Assembly (NCBI RefSeq): GCF_011421635.1
Contig: NZ_WTLI01000022.1
Coordinates: 41,951 to 105,950 of the forward strand
Length of the DNA: 64,000 bases
Reading direction: 5' to 3'
Origin: Paenibacillus turpanensis
GTDB lineage: Bacteria > Bacillota > Bacilli > Paenibacillales > YIM-B00363
Shown: positions 58,368 to 64,000 of the stretch, one piece after another
How the letters are laid out: every line of letters begins with the position of its first letter
Position numbering within the stretch: position 1 is the stretch's first letter
The notes under the pieces: generated by a model
Told to the model about the DNA's origin: nothing
The model's database searches: none
What the model saw: the letters and a program-made list of their open reading frames with translations, nothing else
Position numbers and translations under genes: made by a program

Positions 58368-61300
58368 ATACAGTTGATTCGAAAATGCATATGGAGCTGA
58401 TCCCGTATTTGGATCGTGTCCCGCTGTTCGATGTTTTTACGGAAGCGGAAAAAGAGCTGTTAGCTCGGCAAATGCAGCGAGAAGCTTTTGAGCTGGGACA
58501 AACGATCGTCGGAAGCGATGTTGGTGTAGACGCTTTTTTTATCATTGTTTCCGGTAACGCACGGAAAATTGGAAAGAGCGCTTCGGGTAAGGAAACGAAT
58601 TTGGGATTGCTCCAGCCAGGAGAGCATTTCGGCGAGCAAGCCTTGTTCAACGATTCCGTTGAACGGCAGCCGCCTTTTACCATTCGCGCTTCAACCCCTC
58701 TTGAGGTGCTCCGCATCCGGCGGGAGCAGTTTATGGAAATGGCAGCCCAGCACCCGGCGATCGAAAAGTACTTCCGCGATTTCATCTCATCGGATATTAT
58801 GCGGTCGTTTTTGAAGAACAACACGGTGCTGACGCATGTCGATCATTCTGCCATTCGTTCGCTGTTAGATCGTTTGGAGGTTCGTACGTATTCCCCGGAA
58901 GAGTATTTAGTCCGGGAAGGAGACGTCGGCGATGCCTTTTATATCGTAAAGTCCGGCACGGCCGCGGTGGAGCGGGGAGCGGAGGCGACGATAGTGAACC
59001 GCTTGGTTGCCGGCGACTTCTTTGGCGAGCTTGCGCTGCTTACCGGCGGTCCGCGCAAAGCAAGCGTCCGTGCCAGCGAAGCCGTAGAAGTGTTTCGTCT
59101 CTCGAAGACGGACTTCGATGAGTTGGTTCAAAACTATCCTGTTATCCTGGAGTCCATTCGCAGCATTTCAGCCCACTACAGCTCGGCGGCCATGGTGCTT
59201 CCAGAGGCTGTGGAGGAGAATGAGGCGCAGCCGTTACGGGAATCAGACGGGTTTTGGGGAGAGAAGATTGCTGAGAAGGAGCGGCCCAAGCTTTGGCGCC
59301 GGCGCAAGGGCTGGAAGCGCTACCCCGCTTTGCTTCAACAGAATGAGATGGACTGCGGACCGACCTGCCTCACCATGATTTCCAATTATTACGGCATGAA
59401 GGCAAGCGTCAACCGCATGCGCGAGCGCTGCAATGTTGGTGTGGAAGGAACCTCGATGCTTGGGCTGACGGAAGCGGCTGAGGCGCTTGGCTTTGAGGCG
59501 AAGGGCTTGAAGGCCACCGTCAGCCTGCTGCACGAAATGCAAACACCATTTATCGCGCATTGGAACGGCAATCATTACATTATTGTGTACGAGGTAAAAG
59601 AAAACGGAGTTGTTGTTGCCGACCCGGCGGTAGGTTATGTTGACGAGCTGCCGATGGATAAATTTAAAAGCCATTGGACCGGGTACGCCATAACGCTGCA
59701 GCCGACGGATCGATTCGTCCCGATAAACGATCGAGAGCCGATGTTATCACGGTATCTCCAGTTTTTCCGTCCGTACCGGAAGCTGCTAGGCTCCGCGTTG
59801 GCGCTATCCTTGCTCATTGAGCTCGTCTTCCTCGTGTTTCCGGTAATGACGCAGCAAATTTTCGACCATGTGCTTGAGGATGTAAACTTGTCGCTGCTGC
59901 ATGTGCTGCTTATCGCGCTGCTTGCGCTTTCCTGCTTTAATACAGTCAGTATCGCTTTTCGCCACCTGCTGGTGGCCCGCCTTGCCTTTGTCGTGGACCG
60001 GGCGATGCTGGAGCATTTTTACAAGCATTTGTTTAAGCTGCCTTTTACCTACTTCTCGAAGCGAACCTCGGGCGACATTATTACGAGGGTATACGAGAAT
60101 GAGAAGGTGCGGGCGCTGATTACCGACCACGCGATCGAGCTGCTGCTGGATCTTCTTACTCTCGTCGTCTACGGCGGTTTAATGCTTTACTATCATCCCG
60201 GTCTGGCGATGATTTCATTTGCGCTGCTGCCGGTGTACGCCGGCCTGTATTTATACATGCTGCCGCTAATGCGCCGTAATTTCCGCAAGCAGATGGTCGC
60301 GGAAGGCGAATCGCAAACGCAGGTGGTGGAAGCGGTCCAATCGATCGCAACCGTTAAAGGGCTGTCGATGGAGCGGACGGTTCGCCGCAAGCTTATGGAG
60401 AAGCTGGCAGTGCAGCTGCAGCTTCGTTTGGAAGGCAATCGGCTGGAGCTTATGACAGCGGCCGGTTCGACCGGAATTCGGGCGCTAAGCAATGTGGCGC
60501 TGCTGTATTTTGGCTCGCAGTTTGTCATTGGCGGTGAGCTGAGCGTAGGCGCGCTGGTTGCCTTTACGGTGCTGTTCACTTCGTTTATGTTTGCGTTAGA
60601 GTCCATTTCCAAGCGCAGCGGCGAGCTGTCGGAGGCACGGATTTCGATGGAACGCCTTAACGATGTGTATGAATCGACGGTGGAGCATCCCCATCCTGAA
60701 AAAATGCGGCTGCTGCCCGCGATTCAGGGCCATATCCGCTTTGAGAACGTCTCTTTTCAATATTACAACGGCGGAAAAATGATTTTGCAGCATTTGGACG
60801 TGGAGATTCAACCGGGGCAAAAGGTGGCTTTGGTTGGGCGCAGCGGCTCCGGCAAATCGACGTTTGCCAATCTGCTGCTGAAGCTGCTGGAGCCGACCAG
60901 CGGTACGATCTATATTGACGGCTATCCTTTGCGGGAGGTGCATGCAGCTTCGATTCGCAGGCAGGTTGGGGTTGTGCCGCAGGAGACGCTGCTGTTCCGC
61001 GGGACGGTGCGGGACAATATTGCCGTTCACGGCAGAGATGTGCCGTTTGAGGAGATTGAGCGCGCGGCGATGCTGGCCGGGGCGCATGAGTTCATTGAAG
61101 CGCTGCCGCTCGGCTACGATACGATGATCGGAGAGGGCGGGATGCGGCTGTCCGGCGGGCAGCGGCAGCGGATCGTCATTGCGCGGGCGCTTGTGACGAA
61201 CCCGCGGATTCTGATTTTCGACGAGGCGACCAGCGCGCTGGATACGGAATCAGAGCGGATCATTCAGCAGAACATGGAGAAGATGCTGCAGAACCGCACC

Positions 61301-61453
61301 ACGCTGATGATTGCTCACCGCTTGAGTACGATCCGCAACGCGGATGTCATTCTTGTGCTGGATCAGGGCGTTGTCGTGGAAGCGGGAACGCATGAGCAGC
61401 TGCTTGCGCGGCGCGGCATGTACCATCATTTTGTTCATCAGCAGACTTTGTAA
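58364..61453 (+). CDS. C39-peptidase ABC exporter (PCAT) with two cyclic-nucleotide-binding domains
   Basis: 1029 residues. Domains: CNB1 (about 15-135; phosphate cassette GEHFGEQALFND, diverged), CNB2 (about 145-260; GDFFGELALLTGGPRKASVRA, close to the cNMP consensus), C39 peptidase (about 320-450) with Q-x3-D-C at C331 (LLQQNEMDCGPTCL), H404 (GNHYIIVYE) and D420 (ADPAVGY), six-helix membrane domain (about 455-745) and ATPase with Walker A GRSGSGKST (about 826), LSGGQRQ (about 928) and Walker B LIFDEATSALD. The peptidase triad and ATPase are intact, so it should cleave leader peptides, typically after double Gly, and export the product. The CNB domains suggest gating by a nucleotide second messenger. 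The start at 58364 overlaps the isomerase stop; a TTG at 58355 is possible. Confidence 0.93.
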   Translation: MNTVDSKMHMELIPYLDRVPLFDVFTEAEKELLARQMQREAFELGQTIVGSDVGVDAFFIIVSGNARKIGKSASGKETNLGLLQPGEHFGEQALFNDSVERQPPFTIRASTPLEVLRIRREQFMEMAAQHPAIEKYFRDFISSDIMRSFLKNNTVLTHVDHSAIRSLLDRLEVRTYSPEEYLVREGDVGDAFYIVKSGTAAVERGAEATIVNRLVAGDFFGELALLTGGPRKASVRASEAVEVFRLSKTDFDELVQNYPVILESIRSISAHYSSAAMVLPEAVEENEAQPLRESDGFWGEKIAEKERPKLWRRRKGWKRYPALLQQNEMDCGPTCLTMISNYYGMKASVNRMRERCNVGVEGTSMLGLTEAAEALGFEAKGLKATVSLLHEMQTPFIAHWNGNHYIIVYEVKENGVVVADPAVGYVDELPMDKFKSHWTGYAITLQPTDRFVPINDREPMLSRYLQFFRPYRKLLGSALALSLLIELVFLVFPVMTQQIFDHVLEDVNLSLLHVLLIALLALSCFNTVSIAFRHLLVARLAFVVDRAMLEHFYKHLFKLPFTYFSKRTSGDIITRVYENEKVRALITDHAIELLLDLLTLVVYGGLMLYYHPGLAMISFALLPVYAGLYLYMLPLMRRNFRKQMVAEGESQTQVVEAVQSIATVKGLSMERTVRRKLMEKLAVQLQLRLEGNRLELMTAAGSTGIRALSNVALLYFGSQFVIGGELSVGALVAFTVLFTSFMFALESISKRSGELSEARISMERLNDVYESTVEHPHPEKMRLLPAIQGHIRFENVSFQYYNGGKMILQHLDVEIQPGQKVALVGRSGSGKSTFANLLLKLLEPTSGTIYIDGYPLREVHAASIRRQVGVVPQETLLFRGTVRDNIAVHGRDVPFEEIERAAMLAGAHEFIEALPLGYDTMIGEGGMRLSGGQRQRIVIARALVTNPRILIFDEATSALDTESERIIQQNMEKMLQNRTTLMIAHRLSTIRNADVILVLDQGVVVEAGTHEQLLARRGMYHHFVHQQTL

Positions 61454-61498
61454 GACCTTGAAGGAAAAAGGCGGGCGTTTTCAATTAGGCTTATTAGT

Positions 61499-61591
61499 GG
61501 GTACAGCTGCCCTGTCGTCAGGGCGCAAAGCTCCATAGGATAGAAGTGTACCAAGGGTTAAGGCAACCCGAACACTAAGGAGGTTTGCGAC
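61499..61591 (+). promoter_or_regulatory. Leader/promoter unit of yjcZ-like gene 1, repeated at 63838
   Basis: Contains a hairpin GCCCTG-TCGT-CAGGGC, a sigma-K/E-like -10 CATAGGATA (61534-61542), a second small hairpin GGGTTAAGGCAACCC and the ribosome-binding site AAGGAGG. The same arrangement recurs at 63838-63930 with two compensating one-base indels. Confidence 0.6.
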
Positions 61592-61693
61592 ATGGCAGCA
61601 GTAGGTTACGGAGCAGGTGCAGGCTTCACGAACACGGGTGCAATATTGGTGCTGTTCATTCTGCTTGTGATCATTTCCCGTCTGTTTGTTTAA
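61592..61693 (+). CDS. YjcZ-type mini-protein 1
   Basis: 33 residues, below common ORF-length cut-offs. MAAVGYGAGAGFTNTG leads into one membrane helix, AILVLFILLVIISRLFV. This matches the YjcZ/tiny-transmembrane family of Bacillus and Paenibacillus sporulation proteins (TIGR01732-type). AAGGAGG stands about 9 nt before the ATG. A sigma-K-like -10 lies about 50 nt upstream, which agrees with mother-cell expression. A near-identical gene follows at 61740 and another copy with its leader begins at 63931. The biochemical role of the family is unknown. Confidence 0.85.
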   Translation: MAAVGYGAGAGFTNTGAILVLFILLVIISRLFV

Positions 61694-61739
61694 TGAAGAT
61701 GCTTGATTGGAAAAATGAACTATTGGAGGTGCACGTCAC

Positions 61740-61850
61740 ATGGCAGCAGTAGGTTACGGAGTAGGTGCAGGCTTCACAAACACGGGCACAATCCTGGTGC
61801 TTTTCATTCTATTAGTTATTATTAGCCGTTCCGTATTGTTTGGATTATAA
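61740..61850 (+). CDS. YjcZ-type mini-protein 2
   Basis: 36 residues. MAAVGYGVGAGFTNTG is nearly identical to mini-protein 1 and is followed by the helix TILVLFILLVIISRSVLFGL, ending with a different C-terminus. TTGGAGG lies about 11 nt upstream of the ATG. It is 46 nt downstream of the first copy with no terminator between them, so the two are cotranscribed. A strong terminator follows at 61868. Tandem duplication is the simplest origin. Confidence 0.85.
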   Translation: MAAVGYGVGAGFTNTGTILVLFILLVIISRSVLFGL

Positions 61851-61867
61851 TATATGTTCTAAAGTGA

Positions 61868-61902
61868 GATGCCGCGGCGCGATGCCGTGGCATCTTTTTT
61901 TT
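61868..61902 (+). terminator. Rho-independent terminator after the yjcZ pair
   Basis: A 10-bp stem pairs GATGCCGCGG with CCGTGGCATC (one G-U pair), followed by eight T residues. Confidence 0.9.
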
Positions 61903-62036
61903 CGGATGAGGGTTGGATTTAGCGGATGTAAGCCTTAAAATCTAGTACCTTTGACATGCCCAATTTGTGCTAAAATAGGAGAGTCGACGGGTCTGCTTCA
62001 TCCATAAGCAGCCAAATTGTGGACAGAGGTGAGTCT

Positions 62037-63776
62037 GTGTACGGGAAAAAATATACGAATATAACAAGTCGTTTTTCAATTATGAAGATGGTCGCATGCT
62101 CGTTTGTCGCAGCCGTGTTCATGCTTCAAACCGCGGCCGGCGGTGCGGGGGCAGCCGGAGCTGACCGCGTAATGGCCGGTACTGCCTCGAAAGCAGCGGC
62201 TCCTGCGTCGGCGGCCGCTTCATCCGTCATCGCCGCGAAGCCGCGGCCGTGGATCGACCATTATATGATTCATTACGGACAGCTGAATGATCAGGTGATT
62301 GCGCTGGCACAAAGCTACCAGCTTGTCATTTTGCATCCGCAGCATGCAAACCTGACGCGGGAGCAAGTAAAGCGAATTCAGCAGGGGAAAAATGCAGCCG
62401 ATCCGAAAGACGATGTGCTGGTACTGGCGTATGTCTCTGTCGGCGAGGATGTGCGCACTTACGGATTAACAGCCGAGCAAATGCGCAAAGACCCGCGTTT
62501 TATCGGCGATGCCAGCGGTCCGCGAGTTGATCCGAGAGGCCCGAAGCCCGGCGGCTCCACATCGCTTGACGGCATCGAGCCTTCAGGAAAGCCTTCCCCT
62601 GGCGGAACGGGCTTTGCCTCGTGGTATCTTGACGATAACGACCGCGACGGTCTGCCGGACCGCAATACATATTTTGATGTCGCATTCGTCAACATCGGCG
62701 ATCCCAAGTGGTTCGACGAACTGAACGCCATGAAAACGGATGTTGACGGCGCAGCCGGCTTTGGTGAAATATTGACCGATACCTATGGCAGGGCGTTGGG
62801 CTGCGACGGGGTATTTTTGGATACGGTGGATACAACTGCGCCAAATTCCTATACCGATGAAAATAGCCCGAATCAATCGGAGTTTGAGTGGACGGCTCCC
62901 GGCTATCTTTCGTTCGTCGAAAAGCTCCGTGGGGCTTACCCGAATAAGCTGATATTACAAAATCGAGGGTTGTTCTACTTTGACCCACGGCTTCCGCACT
63001 ACCAATATAATGCCGGCCGATATATCGATTTTGTACTTTTTGAGAGCTATCGACTGAATTCAAGCGCATTTGAAACGTTTAATGTTAATTTTGCTTTGGA
63101 TAACAAATATAGCGCGATGCCGAAGCTGATGGCTGAGGCGAATCGTCCGAACGGCTTTCAGGTGCTGTCACTTGGTTATGCAGAAGGTCCAGCCGGCCAG
63201 ATAAATGCGGATACGCTTCTTCGTAAATCCGAGGTCGGAGAGAAGCTGCTCCGGCAGGACATTCATGAGGCCCAAAATATCGCGGGCTTCCGCCACTATA
63301 TTACGAATCAGGCGATCACCTTAACGAATGATTTTGTGCTAAAAGAAGGCTCTCTTAAGGATGAGACTGCCCCTGCATGGTCGAGCACCTACAATGATTC
63401 ACCGGCTTGGCCGCCAAAAACCGTTACGCCGCGTATCGGCATTCAAAAGGCTGCCGCCTATCCGCAGGGCGTTAAGGTAAGCTGGGATGTGGCGCTTGAC
63501 CTTCATCCTGTCCGGTACACGCTTTATTACCAGGACAAGCCCTTCGACTTTGCTCAAGACCCGGAATTAAGCAAAGCAAGCAGGCTGGAGCTTCCATTAG
63601 GGATGGGGGAAGGCTATCGCTCAGGTGTGGGTCCCGCTGTATATCCTTATGAAGCAACGATCCGCGGACTTCAGCCTGGCGTCACGTATTATATGCTGAT
63701 TCGCGCGTCGGACCGTTCCAAGAACGCGAATGAAGAAAAGAATCAGCAATGGATCGCAGTAACGCCGTTATCCTAG
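62037..63776 (+). CDS. Secreted GH114/TM1410-like glycosidase with C-terminal Fn3-like domain
   Basis: 579 residues. The signal peptide ends near GAGAAGA, and an Ala/Ser-rich linker follows. The barrel (about 70-430) shows VLVLAYVSVGEDVRTYG, a GYLS-like and FASWYLDDNDRDGLPDRN segment, and GCDGVFLDTVDTTAPN with conserved Asp, as in the GH114/TM1410 family (endo-alpha-1,4-polygalactosaminidase and relatives). The C-terminal ~120 residues (VKVSWDVALDLHPVRYTLYYQ...GLQPGVTYYMLIRASDRS) resemble a fibronectin type III domain. A possible target is exopolysaccharide or spore-associated polymer, by context only. GTG at 62037 with AGAGGTGAG upstream is preferred over 62019. Confidence 0.8.
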   Translation: MYGKKYTNITSRFSIMKMVACSFVAAVFMLQTAAGGAGAAGADRVMAGTASKAAAPASAAASSVIAAKPRPWIDHYMIHYGQLNDQVIALAQSYQLVILHPQHANLTREQVKRIQQGKNAADPKDDVLVLAYVSVGEDVRTYGLTAEQMRKDPRFIGDASGPRVDPRGPKPGGSTSLDGIEPSGKPSPGGTGFASWYLDDNDRDGLPDRNTYFDVAFVNIGDPKWFDELNAMKTDVDGAAGFGEILTDTYGRALGCDGVFLDTVDTTAPNSYTDENSPNQSEFEWTAPGYLSFVEKLRGAYPNKLILQNRGLFYFDPRLPHYQYNAGRYIDFVLFESYRLNSSAFETFNVNFALDNKYSAMPKLMAEANRPNGFQVLSLGYAEGPAGQINADTLLRKSEVGEKLLRQDIHEAQNIAGFRHYITNQAITLTNDFVLKEGSLKDETAPAWSSTYNDSPAWPPKTVTPRIGIQKAAAYPQGVKVSWDVALDLHPVRYTLYYQDKPFDFAQDPELSKASRLELPLGMGEGYRSGVGPAVYPYEATIRGLQPGVTYYMLIRASDRSKNANEEKNQQWIAVTPLS

Positions 63777-63790
63777 CTGAAGAAATGTCG

Positions 63791-63826
63791 GGAGCTGCCC
63801 TGTAAAGGCGGCTCTTTTTCTTTTTA
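63791..63826 (+). terminator. Rho-independent terminator after the GH114-like gene
   Basis: GAGCTGCC pairs with GGCGGCTC (one G-U pair) over a 7-nt loop, followed by TTTTTCTTTTT. Confidence 0.85.
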
Positions 63827-63837
63827 GGCTCGGAAAC

Positions 63838-63930
63838 GGGTACAGCTGTCCCTGACGGCAGGAAGCAATGCGCCATAGGATATAGTGTACCAAGGGTTAA
63901 GGCAACCCGAACAATAAGGAGGTTTGCGAA
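63838..63930 (+). promoter_or_regulatory. Second copy of the yjcZ leader/promoter unit
   Basis: AC (63855-63856), a 17-nt spacer and CATAGGATA (63874-63882) match the sigma-K pattern AC-N17-CATANNNTA. The GGGTTAAGGCAACCC hairpin and AAGGAGG follow. It is homologous to 61499-61591. Confidence 0.62.
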
Positions 63931-64000
63931 ATGGCAGCAGCAGGTTACGGAGTAGGTGCAGGCTTCACGAACACGGGTACGATTTTGGTACTGTTTATTT
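63931..64000 (+). CDS. YjcZ-type mini-protein 3, truncated by window edge
   Basis: The first 23 codons are visible: MAAAGYGVGAGFTNTGTILV and on into the membrane helix, in the same frame and with the same ribosome-binding site as the genes at 61592 and 61740. The window ends inside the helix. Its presence with its own leader shows that the repeat unit is duplicated around the GH114-like gene. The C-terminus is not visible. Confidence 0.85.
   Translation, partial: MAAAGYGVGAGFTNTGTILVLFI

Overview
The window looks like a chromosomal segment of a Gram-positive, spore-forming Bacillota, most likely Paenibacillus or a close relative. The evidence is Gram-positive lipoprotein signals, a cell-wall-anchored glycosidase with three SLH domains, LplABC-type sugar importers next to a membrane-bound AraC regulator, several YjcZ-type mini-proteins, a YpdA-like bacillithiol-disulfide reductase, the GlpP antiterminator and moderate GC. 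I see no rRNA, tRNA, CRISPR array, transposase or prophage. The 5' edge cuts ndk and the 3' edge cuts a yjcZ-like gene.

Layout. 1-7.1 kb: end of ndk, a YceI protein, a two-component system, a uracil permease, a zinc/cadmium-type CDF exporter divergent from its ArsR/SmtB-family sensor, and an orphan flgB. 7.2-17.5 kb: an LplABC importer (minus strand), a uroporphyrinogen-III synthase-like protein, a CNNM/CorC membrane protein preceded by a possible leader peptide, a second LplA-like lipoprotein and a divergent transmembrane AraC regulator. 17.5-24.5 kb: a heterodimeric ABC exporter, a P-loop kinase, a Bcr/CflA efflux pump, a GNAT acetyltransferase and a permuted papain-like protein. 24.5-30.3 kb (minus): response regulator, histidine kinase, MacB-like ATPase, FtsX permease and a small secreted protein. 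Two near-identical inverted repeats precede the regulator gene and the ATPase gene. 30.4-40.5 kb: a serine beta-lactamase-like hydrolase, a lipoprotein, a DJ-1/PfpI protein, a subtilisin and a 1650-residue GH51 arabinofuranosidase with LamG and SLH modules.

40.8-50.2 kb: an MBL-fold lipoprotein behind a possible attenuator, then glpP, a terminator-bearing leader, a UgpB-A-E-like glycerol-phosphate importer and a glycerophosphodiester phosphodiesterase, which together form a coherent phosphodiester-scavenging unit. Two tandem esterases, RNase H1 and AlkA follow. 50.3-55.8 kb: an alpha/beta hydrolase, then an operon of a His-rich PadR repressor with two tandem palindromes in its promoter, a BmrCD-like heterodimeric exporter and an HmoA/IsdG-like monooxygenase.

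55.9-64 kb holds the most unusual material. A cytoplasmic parvulin-type protein is translationally coupled to a 1029-residue exporter that carries two cyclic-nucleotide-binding domains, an intact C39 peptidase, a membrane domain and an ABC ATPase. Tiny YjcZ-like proteins surround it: one 99-residue gene upstream and three 33-36-residue genes downstream. Two of the downstream genes sit in a duplicated ~160-bp unit with a sigma-K-like promoter, and a secreted GH114-like glycosidase lies between the two copies. No obvious double-glycine cargo gene is visible, so the substrate of the exporter is unknown.
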